64,000 nucleotides of DNA from positions 372,001 to 436,000 of the forward strand of contig NZ_CP031599.1 of NCBI RefSeq assembly GCF_008728195.1, given 5' to 3'. This document shows, in pieces, positions 17,892 through 25,809 of the stretch. Origin of the DNA: Roseovarius indicus. Its GTDB lineage: Bacteria; Pseudomonadota; Alphaproteobacteria; Rhodobacterales; Rhodobacteraceae. Both the position numbers and the translations under genes were made by a program. Each line of letters begins with the position of its first letter. The first letter of the stretch is position 1. The notes below the pieces were generated by a model, which saw nothing but the letters and a program-made list of their open reading frames with translations, was not told where the DNA came from and searched no databases.

Positions 17892-18269
17892 TCACGTTAC
17901 CTCGACCACGGGCGAGACGAGATGCGGATCGACCTGTGCCTCGATCCGTTCGGTCCGACCCATCCAAGGCTCGGGCCGAATGGCCTTCACCCAATCGGCG
18001 AAGCTCGGAATGAAGCCGAGGTCTTCCTTCACATGTTGCTCTCCCACCCAGCGGGTCGGGATGATGCGCCCGGTCGAGAGCGAGAGGGTCTGGCCGAAAA
18101 TCGTCTCGGCCATGAAGATGCCCTCCGCATGGTGGCGCAGCGCCCGGTGCCGAAAATCGGCCGTGATCTCCTTGCTCTGGTCAAACCAGGAATGCACTGC
18201 CATGAAGTCGTCGACCGTGCCGCCCCATTTCTTCACCGAGGACAGGGCGTGGTGGTAGGGATGTGCCAT
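17892..18269 (-). CDS. DUF6915 family protein
   Basis: A 125-residue protein starting MAHPYHHALSSVKKWGG, the characteristic beginning of DUF6915. The 'RHRALRHHAEGIF' segment (about 42-54) is also typical. This His-rich helical family is found on phages and plasmids of alphaproteobacteria; its function is unknown. I chose ATG 18269 over the longer frame because family members start there. It lies 10 bases after the DUF6878 gene in the same operon. Confidence 0.75.
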   Translation of the reverse strand: MAHPYHHALSSVKKWGGTVDDFMAVHSWFDQSKEITADFRHRALRHHAEGIFMAETIFGQTLSLSTGRIIPTRWVGEQHVKEDLGFIPSFADWVKAIRPEPWMGRTERIEAQVDPHLVSPVVEVT

Positions 18270-18279
18270 CGCCGCCCCC

Positions 18280-18771
18280 TCAGAAATCGTGGGTGGTGAG
18301 TTCGGACGAGGTGAAGCGCTCGTTGAACTCGAGGTGGATGGAGCGCGCGCGCGCGTCGAAGCAGAATTCGCCGTAAGCCCCGTCGTTGTTTTCCCAACCT
18401 CCATGGGTGTCAGACAGCAAGTCGTAGGCCAGTTGCTCGACGACATCTTCCAGCGAAAGCGCCCGCGTCTCGACCTCCGGGTCGTCCCAGGTCAATGCGG
18501 CATAGGCGATCTCGGTCTTGGGGAAAACAACCTCGGTCTCGCCAGCGTAGGCAGCGATACTCTCAACCTGACCGCTGTCGCCATAGCCGTCGAAACACAC
18601 AGTCACATGTGTGATGCCCGCGGCAGTCAGGCCATCGAAGAGGCGCTCCTTGTTGGCCGGTCGCAAAGCTGCGATCCGCGCGTCACGCTCGGACTGCCGA
18701 GCCAGCACGGCGGCGAAATCAATCCTGGACGGCGCCATCGGCGCGGCCAGGGTGGGTTCGATCTTGGACAT
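18280..18771 (-). CDS. DUF6878 family protein
   Basis: A 163-residue protein. A conserved core contains 'VTVCFDGYGDSGQVE' (about 54-68), 'EDVVEQLAYDLLSDTHGGWENNDGA' (about 108-132, named here by position) and 'IHLEFNERF' near the end; these identify DUF6878. Function is unknown. ATG 18771 has a GGAG ribosome site within the conserved leader shared with the gene at 14701. It opens the operon running to 16561. Confidence 0.75.
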   Translation of the reverse strand: MSKIEPTLAAPMAPSRIDFAAVLARQSERDARIAALRPANKERLFDGLTAAGITHVTVCFDGYGDSGQVESIAAYAGETEVVFPKTEIAYAALTWDDPEVETRALSLEDVVEQLAYDLLSDTHGGWENNDGAYGEFCFDARARSIHLEFNERFTSSELTTHDF

Positions 18772-18826
18772 TGGAAACTCCGGAATGAGGAAAGGGATCT
18801 GAACCCCGAGGCTCTCTCTCGTCCTC
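18772..18826 (-). promoter_or_regulatory. conserved 5' leader B
   Basis: TCATTCCGGAGTTTCC plus upstream GATCC-TTC and CGAGAGAG blocks, in the same order and spacing as before the methylase-helicase gene (14702-14755). Two unlinked operons sharing a leader suggests common regulation or a shared origin. Confidence 0.5.
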
Positions 18827-18868
18827 GCAGGCTCACATCCTCCCCTGCCCTTCTCTGACTCTCGGGCG

Positions 18869-19194
18869 TCACGCCGCGATCTGCAGGGCGCGAGACGCGA
18901 AGACACGCCAGAGCGGATCGACAAGACGGGCATCGAGAAGGTTGGCGTGGTGCCGCAGCCGTCGCGCGAGGCCATGTTCATGCCACTCGGCCGCCCGCAT
19001 GGCCTGCGCGCGGGTCTGGCTGGCCTCGGACACGACGGCGCGGGCTTCGGCGGCATCCGAGACCGGGTGGCACCATGCGACCCCGCCATCACAGGTAGCT
19101 CCGGCCAGAACGAGACGGCCCTCCCGATCGAGGATTGCCAGGATGCGCGGAGCGTCTTCAGGTGTGATATCTTCGGCGTGAATGATTGCCCCCT
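18869..19194 (-). pseudogene. 3' fragment of a plasmid gene cut by the transposon
   Basis: An open frame without a start codon: it enters from the transposon end and reads 'GAIIHAEDITPEDAPRIL … ALQIAA' to a TGA at 18869. It has well-formed coding sequence of about 108 residues. The family is not recognised. The missing 5' part is not on the other side of the element, so this is a true truncation, not a simple insertion. Confidence 0.65.
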
Positions 19195-19231
19195 TGTCGC
19201 GTAGCCCTTAATTGTGAGATGGGAAATCCAA

Positions 19232-20671
19232 GGGAGTGGGCAAAACCTGGGGGTCACGCGGCTCTTTGGTACGCGCCGGTTAGCCGACCGTCGAGAACCG
19301 CGGCGCGGACAACGGCCACGCGGTGGGCTCCCTTGGGCGACCATCTCATGCGGCGGCGCTTGCCCATGCGGGTGTTCCCGATGTCGTCCACGCAGCCCTC
19401 TGCCCGGGACGAAGAAATCGGAAGACCCGCGCGGTACCGCCGACCATAGTCGGTCAGGCTGTCCATGTTGTTTGCAAGGTATGAGTACAGATCGCGGCAC
19501 CGGGCTTGCACTCGCCGGGCCGCATCAGTCGCCACGCGGTCATCTGTAGCCAGCCGCGTGCAATCGACCATCAACCATTGGAGACTGGTCGTGGCCGTTA
19601 GAACTTTTCCATGCCAAAGGTACCATCGCAGCGTTTCGGCGGGACGTTTGAACAGCACTGGAATGCCGGAGAAGCCCCTGCTCTGCAGCAGGCCCTTTAC
19701 GGCGTTCTCAACGTGCTGAATGCGCATCGAGATATGCCACCAGTCGAGAATGTGGCGAACCTTTCCACCGACGGCGACGCGCACGAGGTTCGGCAGGGCG
19801 GGTTCCCCGTCCGAAATCACCGTGACGGTTTGTTTGTGATCCCAACCGAGAGCCCTCAAGTCCTGGCGAAGCTGGCTGGCAGGTGACAGGACTGCCTGCT
19901 GAACAAGGCCGAAGCGGCGGCACTTGTCGTGGCTTTCGATCTTGCCAACCACAACATCGAGGTGTCGCTTCTGGTATTCCGGTCGGCATCGGATATGCGC
20001 ACCGTCCAGGAAAACCGTCAACGCAGACGCCTCTTCGGCGGCCGAAGGAACTACAGGCTGAGTCTGCTCGCTGTCGCAGATCTCCCGGGAGACTTTGCCC
20101 AGACGATTGCGCACCGATGTATTCACCTGCTTCGCGCAAGGCAGGAAGGTTTCCAGGATTCGTGCCGCTTCCCGGAAGGAATGCCGTGCCCCAAGTTCGG
20201 CCTGAAGGCGTTGCAGTTCCGGAGTCGACCGGTCCGGAAAAAAATGAGCGAGTGGCGAAAGCGGTCCGCCCAGGACGTCGTCGGATTTTGTATCGCAGGC
20301 GCAGCGACGAATGCGCGGCGCCTTGACCTGGAACCTGCCGAAGAGGGTGTCGAGCACCCGAGGCCGATAATCATGTATGGCTCGGACCTCGTCGCAGTCA
20401 GGACATATTCTGCTGGCTTCGGAAACTTCCTCGATCTGGTCGAGCAGGATCGCATTCTGTAATTGCCCCAGGATCGTCTTCGCATCTTCGAGTAACAACC
20501 CGAACCCCTCAGGCTGCGTGCGTCGAAACGGGCGGGACAAACGGCCGAGAGGATGCCTCTTTGTGGTTCCGTTCTCAAAGGTCGTCTCGACTATAATCCG
20601 CACGTCCATGGCAGTTCCCCTCTCAATGAACCACCAACATACACAGACACCCCCAGGTTTTGCCCACTCCC
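19232..20671 (-). mobile_element. ISKra4-family insertion sequence, copy 1
   Basis: 1,440 bases with terminal inverted repeats GGGAGTGGGCAAAACCTGGG/complement. Both sides carry the 8-base target duplication AAATCCAA (19224-19231 and 20672-20679), so this copy inserted by simple transposition into the left end of the Mu-type element. Confidence 0.85.
19254..20609 (-). CDS. ISKra4 family transposase (copy 1)
   Basis: A 451-residue DDE transposase of the ISKra4 family. Recognisable parts are the N-terminal 'SRICPDCDEVRAIHDYR' zinc-ribbon-like segment with a later CAC, the first catalytic Asp in 'VFLDGAHI', the second in 'VISDGEPAL', and the C-terminal 'SSRAEGCVDDIGNTRMGKR' containing the Glu. 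It looks complete, and its protein sequence is identical to that of copy 2 at 22222-23577, so duplication or recombination is recent. Confidence 0.9.
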   Translation of the reverse strand: MDVRIIVETTFENGTTKRHPLGRLSRPFRRTQPEGFGLLLEDAKTILGQLQNAILLDQIEEVSEASRICPDCDEVRAIHDYRPRVLDTLFGRFQVKAPRIRRCACDTKSDDVLGGPLSPLAHFFPDRSTPELQRLQAELGARHSFREAARILETFLPCAKQVNTSVRNRLGKVSREICDSEQTQPVVPSAAEEASALTVFLDGAHIRCRPEYQKRHLDVVVGKIESHDKCRRFGLVQQAVLSPASQLRQDLRALGWDHKQTVTVISDGEPALPNLVRVAVGGKVRHILDWWHISMRIQHVENAVKGLLQSRGFSGIPVLFKRPAETLRWYLWHGKVLTATTSLQWLMVDCTRLATDDRVATDAARRVQARCRDLYSYLANNMDSLTDYGRRYRAGLPISSSRAEGCVDDIGNTRMGKRRRMRWSPKGAHRVAVVRAAVLDGRLTGAYQRAA

Positions 20672-20698
20672 AAATCCAACGAAATCAACGGCTGAGTT

Positions 20699-20758
20699 TT
20701 GCCCTTAAATATGAGATTTTGCCTTTAATTCTGATATTTTTGCCCTTAAACCTGAGAC
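20699..20758 (+). repeat. transposase-binding-type iterons at the element's left end
   Basis: Three 19-base direct repeats of the form TTGCCCTTAAnnnTGAGAT lie at 20699-20717, 20719-20737 and 20740-20758. A fourth (TAGCCCTTAATTGTGAGAT) is at 19202-19220, separated from them by IS copy 1, and one inverted copy lies at the right tip. Arrays of this kind at transposon ends are typical binding sites of Mu/Tn7-like transposases. Confidence 0.7.
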
Positions 20759-20788
20759 AGGGTTCACAGACATTTGCGGCAAATATCG

Positions 20789-22240
20789 ATGAATGATGAT
20801 GGCGAAGACTGCGTTGCTGTTGGTGCTGAAGAGGCGCGCAGGGCCGCGGTGCTGCGCCCTCTTGTTCAGGCATATCTCAATGGGACTGGCAGCCTGGAAC
20901 GTGGCATCAATGACGCCGTTTGGGAGCTTGGTGTCAGCAGGGCGACGGTCTGGCGTTGGATAAAACGGTTGGCGGAAGAGGGTGGGCGCACCAGCGCTCT
21001 GGCTCCGCGGAAACGGGGCCGCCCGACCGGGACGATGTTAATATCCAGCAAAGTCGAAGCGGTAATCGAGGAGCACCTTCGCCGCTATTTCTTGCGCCGG
21101 GAGCGTTCGAGCTTGTCGCGCGTCGTGACAGAAATCCGCAGCGCTTGCTGGCAGGAGGGCTTGCAACCGCCGACACGGCGAACGGTTCAGCGTCGTCTGG
21201 ATGCGATGGATGCCCGCGAAGTTGCGAAGGCACGAGAGGGCGCAAAGGCGGCCCGCCAGAAATTTGCGCCGGTCACAGGTGAGAACAAGGCCAGTATGCC
21301 ACTGGAGATCGTCCAAATTGATCATACACCGGCGGACATCATTCTTGTCGACGGCTTTGAACGCAAACCAATTGGGCGGCCTTGGGTCACGCTGGCGATC
21401 GACGTCGCAACGCGGATGGTGACCGGATATTACACCTCTCTCGAGGCACCTTCGCGTCTGTCAGTGGCGCTTTGCCTGACACAGGCGGTGGCCCTCAAGG
21501 AGGAACTTCTTGCGGAATTGGCGTGCGATGTTCCTTGGCCGGCACAGGGCAAACCGCACAGCATCCACGTCGATAACGGTCGCGATTTCCGGTCGCGCGC
21601 CTTTCGGTCGGCCTGTGCGGATTGGGGGATCGATCTGGTCTATCGACCGCCAGCAAGTCCTCACTTCGGTGGTCACATCGAACGGTTGATCGGCACCATG
21701 ATGGGGGCCGTTCACCTGTTGCCGGGAACAACGCAATCCTCGATCGCGGCAAAGGGCGACTATGACGCCGAAAGCAAGGCCACGATGACGTTGAGCGAAT
21801 TCGATCGCTGGTTTGCTCTGGAAATCTGCCGTTACAACAACAGCATTCATTCAAGTCTTGGCTGCACGCCCGTTGCCAAATGGGAGGCGCTCTCAGAGCA
21901 AATGACAGGCGACATCCCCTTCGAGATGGAAGCCTTTCAGGTGAGCTTCCTGCCGAGTGAACTGCGCAAGATCAGGCGTGACGGCATCCATCTGTTCCAG
22001 ATAAGGTACTGGTCCGATGCCCTTGCAGGCCACATTGGGCGCGGGGATGGAAAGGTGGTCGTTCGCTACGATCCTCGCGATATCTCAATGATCTGGGTCG
22101 AACTGGACGATGGCCGGTATGTTGAGGCGCGGTACAGAAACCTGGAAATTCCGCCCGTCGGGAGTGGGCAAAACCTGGGGGTGTCTGTGTATGTTGGTGG
22201 TTCATTGAGAGGGGAACTGCCATGGACGTGCGGATTATAG
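20789..22240 (+). CDS. Mu/TnsB/IS1202-type DDE transposase, C-terminus replaced
   Basis: About 457 native residues, then 27 codons read from ISKra4 copy 2. It has an N-terminal helix-turn-helix ('SRATVWRWIKRLAEEGG'), an rve integrase core with Asp in 'IDHTPAD', Asp in 'HVDNGRDF' and Glu in 'HIERLIGTM', and a Mu-transposase C-terminal beta barrel ending near 'RYVEARYRNLEI'. IS copy 2 enters at 22160, so the natural C-terminus is lost, though the catalytic core is complete. ATG 20789 is preferred to TTG 20774. No tniB/tnsC or tniQ gene follows; they may be lost, or the element may be of a single-gene type. Confidence 0.8.
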   Translation: MNDDGEDCVAVGAEEARRAAVLRPLVQAYLNGTGSLERGINDAVWELGVSRATVWRWIKRLAEEGGRTSALAPRKRGRPTGTMLISSKVEAVIEEHLRRYFLRRERSSLSRVVTEIRSACWQEGLQPPTRRTVQRRLDAMDAREVAKAREGAKAARQKFAPVTGENKASMPLEIVQIDHTPADIILVDGFERKPIGRPWVTLAIDVATRMVTGYYTSLEAPSRLSVALCLTQAVALKEELLAELACDVPWPAQGKPHSIHVDNGRDFRSRAFRSACADWGIDLVYRPPASPHFGGHIERLIGTMMGAVHLLPGTTQSSIAAKGDYDAESKATMTLSEFDRWFALEICRYNNSIHSSLGCTPVAKWEALSEQMTGDIPFEMEAFQVSFLPSELRKIRRDGIHLFQIRYWSDALAGHIGRGDGKVVVRYDPRDISMIWVELDDGRYVEARYRNLEIPPVGSGQNLGVSVYVGGSLRGELPWTCGL

Positions 22241-23599
22241 TCGAGACGACCTTTGAGAACGGAACCACAAAGAGGCATCCTCTCGGCCGTTTGTCCCGCC
22301 CGTTTCGACGCACGCAGCCTGAGGGGTTCGGGTTGTTACTCGAAGATGCGAAGACGATCCTGGGGCAATTACAGAATGCGATCCTGCTCGACCAGATCGA
22401 GGAAGTTTCCGAAGCCAGCAGAATATGTCCTGACTGCGACGAGGTCCGAGCCATACATGATTATCGGCCTCGGGTGCTCGACACCCTCTTCGGCAGGTTC
22501 CAGGTCAAGGCGCCGCGCATTCGTCGCTGCGCCTGCGATACAAAATCCGACGACGTCCTGGGCGGACCGCTTTCGCCACTCGCTCATTTTTTTCCGGACC
22601 GGTCGACTCCGGAACTGCAACGCCTTCAGGCCGAACTTGGGGCACGGCATTCCTTCCGGGAAGCGGCACGAATCCTGGAAACCTTCCTGCCTTGCGCGAA
22701 GCAGGTGAATACATCGGTGCGCAATCGTCTGGGCAAAGTCTCCCGGGAGATCTGCGACAGCGAGCAGACTCAGCCTGTAGTTCCTTCGGCCGCCGAAGAG
22801 GCGTCTGCGTTGACGGTTTTCCTGGACGGTGCGCATATCCGATGCCGACCGGAATACCAGAAGCGACACCTCGATGTTGTGGTTGGCAAGATCGAAAGCC
22901 ACGACAAGTGCCGCCGCTTCGGCCTTGTTCAGCAGGCAGTCCTGTCACCTGCCAGCCAGCTTCGCCAGGACTTGAGGGCTCTCGGTTGGGATCACAAACA
23001 AACCGTCACGGTGATTTCGGACGGGGAACCCGCCCTGCCGAACCTCGTGCGCGTCGCCGTCGGTGGAAAGGTTCGCCACATTCTCGACTGGTGGCATATC
23101 TCGATGCGCATTCAGCACGTTGAGAACGCCGTAAAGGGCCTGCTGCAGAGCAGGGGCTTCTCCGGCATTCCAGTGCTGTTCAAACGTCCCGCCGAAACGC
23201 TGCGATGGTACCTTTGGCATGGAAAAGTTCTAACGGCCACGACCAGTCTCCAATGGTTGATGGTCGATTGCACGCGGCTGGCTACAGATGACCGCGTGGC
23301 GACTGATGCGGCCCGGCGAGTGCAAGCCCGGTGCCGCGATCTGTACTCATACCTTGCAAACAACATGGACAGCCTGACCGACTATGGTCGGCGGTACCGC
23401 GCGGGTCTTCCGATTTCTTCGTCCCGGGCAGAGGGCTGCGTGGACGACATCGGGAACACCCGCATGGGCAAGCGCCGCCGCATGAGATGGTCGCCCAAGG
23501 GAGCCCACCGCGTGGCCGTTGTCCGCGCCGCGGTTCTCGACGGTCGGCTAACCGGCGCGTACCAAAGAGCCGCGTGACCCCCAGGTTTTGCCCACTCCC
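22160..23599 (+). mobile_element. ISKra4-family insertion sequence, copy 2
   Basis: 1,440 bases, same ends as copy 1, opposite orientation. The left flank is CGCCCGTC and the right flank TTGGATTT, so it lacks matching target duplications. TTGGATTT is the complement of copy 1's AAATCCAA duplication, which shows that the right-hand half derives from the copy 1 junction. Confidence 0.85.
22222..23577 (+). CDS. ISKra4 family transposase (copy 2)
   Basis: A 451-residue protein identical to that of copy 1, with the same catalytic Asp/Asp/Glu pattern and zinc-ribbon-like N-terminal region. It appears intact and could serve either copy. Its start lies 62 bases inside the left terminal repeat. Confidence 0.9.
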   Translation: MDVRIIVETTFENGTTKRHPLGRLSRPFRRTQPEGFGLLLEDAKTILGQLQNAILLDQIEEVSEASRICPDCDEVRAIHDYRPRVLDTLFGRFQVKAPRIRRCACDTKSDDVLGGPLSPLAHFFPDRSTPELQRLQAELGARHSFREAARILETFLPCAKQVNTSVRNRLGKVSREICDSEQTQPVVPSAAEEASALTVFLDGAHIRCRPEYQKRHLDVVVGKIESHDKCRRFGLVQQAVLSPASQLRQDLRALGWDHKQTVTVISDGEPALPNLVRVAVGGKVRHILDWWHISMRIQHVENAVKGLLQSRGFSGIPVLFKRPAETLRWYLWHGKVLTATTSLQWLMVDCTRLATDDRVATDAARRVQARCRDLYSYLANNMDSLTDYGRRYRAGLPISSSRAEGCVDDIGNTRMGKRRRMRWSPKGAHRVAVVRAAVLDGRLTGAYQRAA

Positions 23600-23636
23600 T
23601 TGGATTTCCCATCTCACAATTAAGGGCTACGCGACA

Positions 23637-23741
23637 CCGGTCGAGGAAAATCGGGATGGCAATTTCGCTATTTCGCAGCGAGCGAGATGAATGGATTAGA
23701 AGCAGGGTAGAGAGCCCTACAATTGCGCTTAGCGTGATCAT
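23637..23741 (-). pseudogene. 5' fragment of a membrane protein gene cut by the transposon
   Basis: Starts at ATG 23741 with a good AAAGGAG ribosome site and codes for 35 residues, MITLSAIVGLSTLLLI…, a single hydrophobic segment followed by 'SLRNSEIAIPIFLDR', before running into the transposon end. It is the distal gene of the minus-strand series that includes the Cys-rich peptide and the Rieske gene. The family cannot be named from this fragment. Confidence 0.5.
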
Positions 23742-23814
23742 GACTGTGATCTCCTTTCATTGCCAAATTACTGGCCTGACCTTCTCGCCATGTAAGGTTT
23801 CTTCGCGGTTAGCT

Positions 23815-23958
23815 TCAGTTTTTGCTGCAACAGCATCCCTTGGACGGCGAAGCAGTCGCCCGGGCCACGGGCTCGAGATCGGCGGCCAAGCTGACGGAAT
23901 GACTGCTACAGCAGCCGCCGGATTTTGGGTTTTCGCTTTGGGTGGTTTTCTGGTCCAT
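23815..23958 (-). CDS. Cys-rich small peptide, likely metal-binding
   Basis: A 47-residue protein: MDQKTTQSENPKSGG-CCSSHS … SKGCCCSKN. It has five cysteines in two clusters, CC near residues 16-17 with a His nearby, and CCC at the C-terminal end. There is no signal peptide, so it would sit in the cytoplasm. An AGGAGG ribosome site five bases before the ATG supports translation. Similar CC/CCC peptides occur beside metal ATPase genes. It is probably a metallothionein-like binder or metal chaperone; the metal is unknown. It follows the Rieske gene on the same strand (94-base gap). Confidence 0.6.
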   Translation of the reverse strand: MDQKTTQSENPKSGGCCSSHSVSLAADLEPVARATASPSKGCCCSKN

Positions 23959-24052
23959 CTAGGCCTCCTTCAATTAAGGTTTCAGATCGGAGACGCCCAC
24001 CACGACATTCCATTACAGGGAAAACGGTAGATTTCGCGTATTTTCTGCTAGA

Positions 24053-24694
24053 TCACGCAATTCCAACCTTCAGCAGCAGGTCGGACCCGAGACTATAAGG
24101 CGGAATATCGAGGTTGCGCGGTGCGGGACCTTTTCGAATTCGGCCTGACAGATCGTAATGCGATCCGTGACACGGACAGAACCACCCGCCAAATTCTCCG
24201 ACGCTGGATCCATCTTGACCGATCGGCACACAGCCAAGGTGCGTGCAGATACTTATCACGATCAACCACTCGCCTGCTTCATCGGTCGCTCGGTTCGCGT
24301 CGAGGGCAGGCAAGGGTTCATTGATATTGGGATTTCCCTCGCTGTCATCAATCGGATCGGGAAGATCATCAAGTGGAGTGGCCCTTGCCTTTGCGACGGT
24401 CTCAGGCGTGCGACGCCAAATGAAGACTGGCTTGCCAGCCCATTTGACGGTTATCCGCGACCCCAATTGTACGCCGGTCAAATCTACGGCAATCGTTGAC
24501 TGACTGATCACATCGGCCGAGGGGTTCATGGAATCGGCCAATGACCAGACCGCGGCCCCTGCGGCAACTGTTCCTGCTGCTGTGGTTGTATAGTAAAGAA
24601 AGTCGCGTCGGTTGGCTGCTTCTACATCATCAGCAGTTTTTGTGAATCGGGCATCGTGCTCTCCTTCGCTTGCCTTTGGTCGGTTCCGCGACAA
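24053..24694 (-). CDS. Rieske [2Fe-2S] protein (cytochrome bc1-type)
   Basis: A 213-residue Rieske iron-sulfur protein like the PetA subunit of ubiquinol-cytochrome c reductase. The N terminus has a Tat-type anchor ('[14 protein letters not shown]', about 29-42, then a hydrophobic helix). The cluster ligands are seen as CTHLGC and CPCHGSHYD, including the disulfide cysteines. No cytochrome b or c1 gene follows, so this is a stand-alone accessory copy. It sits between an ECF sigma gene and a Cys-rich peptide in a metal island. A metal-stress replacement for the housekeeping Rieske subunit is an inference. Confidence 0.88.
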   Translation of the reverse strand: MSRNRPKASEGEHDARFTKTADDVEAANRRDFLYYTTTAAGTVAAGAAVWSLADSMNPSADVISQSTIAVDLTGVQLGSRITVKWAGKPVFIWRRTPETVAKARATPLDDLPDPIDDSEGNPNINEPLPALDANRATDEAGEWLIVISICTHLGCVPIGQDGSSVGEFGGWFCPCHGSHYDLSGRIRKGPAPRNLDIPPYSLGSDLLLKVGIA

Positions 24695-24736
24695 GCAGCG
24701 TCCTCGTGGCGGCCTTGTTTCTTTGCTGCCGAGGCG

Positions 24737-25075
24737 TCAATTTGGCGGCCTTGAATCGCTCTTCTGATCTGCAAAATTCTGGTACGATGTCTGAACATTC
24801 AGCAGCAGCACCACGAGTTCGGTCGCTATATCGCGACGTAATCCGGCAAGGAGGTACGCGCCATCTATGGACCAGAGGCCCAGAAGCCTCGTGGCTTCAA
24901 CCAAGCGCTGGCCTTCGTCTCCTATCCGCCGAAACAGTTCCTGTGAAATCGGCGCATCGGCATGGCGCGAACTCGCGGCGCATGTGCGACTCAAACCCTG
25001 AACAAGGCCGAGCATTTCCTCCGAGGTGACGAAGCGCTCGGGCGTTGCCGGGTCCGGCATATACCCCCTCGGCAT
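24737..25075 (-). CDS. hypothetical protein between sigma and Rieske genes
   Basis: A 112-residue soluble protein of no recognised family; helical and Leu-rich in the second half ('RRIGDEGQRLVEATRLLG', about 49-66). The gene lies in the sigma-to-Rieske series on the minus strand, 101 bases after the sigma gene and 42 before the Rieske start. Codon use fits its neighbours. The start could also be the internal ATG six codons in. Confidence 0.5.
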   Translation of the reverse strand: MPRGYMPDPATPERFVTSEEMLGLVQGLSRTCAASSRHADAPISQELFRRIGDEGQRLVEATRLLGLWSIDGAYLLAGLRRDIATELVVLLLNVQTSYQNFADQKSDSRPPN

Positions 25076-25176
25076 ATCATTTCGGACTATCCCGTCGTGG
25101 CACTTGAAAACGGGCTTTTCACAGGAGTGGACGCTCCCTGACGTAAACCATTACACTTAGTCGAGTCAGTACTCGC

Positions 25177-25809
25177 CTATTTGGCTACGTCCCTTGGAGC
25201 ACAATGCAACTCGTCTTCCGGGCTTTCACAGCCGATCGGAGGGCAGTAGCAATCGTCCCATCCTGTCTTGCAGCACTTTCCACAATGGCCCGTCAACGCG
25301 TCACGTAAGGCCATGCGGGCTCGGTGAAGCCGTACTCCAAGCGCGTTCCGCGTAAGGCCCATGTCGGTGGCAACAGCGGCGCGGTCCTCCTCGCCAAGGT
25401 CAATCCGACGGATCAGGTCGGCATCCGCATCGCGCAAGGTGGGTATCAGACCGTTCACGCAACGGCAAAATTGCGCCATCTGTTCGGGGGCATCATGAGC
25501 TAGTTCCTCGGGTTCTCCGCCATATGCTTCGGTCAGGCGCCCTCGACGTGCCGCCTTGCGGAAATGATCGTTCATCGTCGAACGCAATATGGCGTAGAGC
25601 CAAGAATCCACCCGTTCCACATCGCGCAATTGTTCTTTGCGCGTAAGCACGCGGATGCAGAATTCCTGCAAAACATCCTCGGCATCCGCTTTGTTGCCCA
25701 AACGGCGCATCAGAAAGCCCCAAAAAGCCTGCCTGCCTTCTGAAAGCGCCATTCTGGCTGCGTCGTGATCATGCGTGACTCCGCACGATTTATTTTCTGT
25801 GCCCGTCAT
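25177..25809 (-). CDS. ECF sigma factor with CorE-like cysteine pattern
   Basis: A 210-residue ECF sigma factor. Region 2 is at about 25-90 ('KADAEDVLQEFCIRVL', 'VDSWLYAILRSTMNDHFR') and region 4 at about 120-170. It has a CxC in the linker between them (C115, C117) and a Cys-rich tail with C176, C179, C180, C187, C189, C194 and C203. This layout is that of Myxococcus CorE-type (ECF44) sigma factors, which respond to metals directly through these cysteines without an anti-sigma factor. No anti-sigma gene is adjacent, in agreement. It overlaps the EamA gene by four bases. Its targets are probably the nearby Rieske and peptide genes. Confidence 0.85.
   Translation of the reverse strand: MTGTENKSCGVTHDHDAARMALSEGRQAFWGFLMRRLGNKADAEDVLQEFCIRVLTRKEQLRDVERVDSWLYAILRSTMNDHFRKAARRGRLTEAYGGEPEELAHDAPEQMAQFCRCVNGLIPTLRDADADLIRRIDLGEEDRAAVATDMGLTRNALGVRLHRARMALRDALTGHCGKCCKTGWDDCYCPPIGCESPEDELHCAPRDVAK

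Larger units (their letters stand above)
19195..23636. mobile_element. Mu/TnsB-type transposon with two ISKra4 copies
   Basis: A 4,442-base structure beginning TGTCGCGTAGCCCTTAATTG and ending with its exact complement. The outer 37 bases on both sides are perfect inverted copies (19195-19231 and 23600-23636). Inside are an ISKra4-family element, a DDE transposase gene and a second ISKra4 element in opposite orientation. Outside flanks (CCCCT left, CCGGT right) do not match, so there is no target duplication. Because the right end is a copy of the left end, with the same ISKra4 junction, the right part probably came from recombination between two copies of the element. The transposase type also fits single-gene IS1202-like elements. 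Confidence 0.75.

Noticed and set aside
20774..22240. Complete Tn5053/Tn7-like transposon with tniB/tniQ
   Set aside because: Only the DDE transposase is present; no ATPase or TniQ gene is seen, so only the transposase type is claimed.
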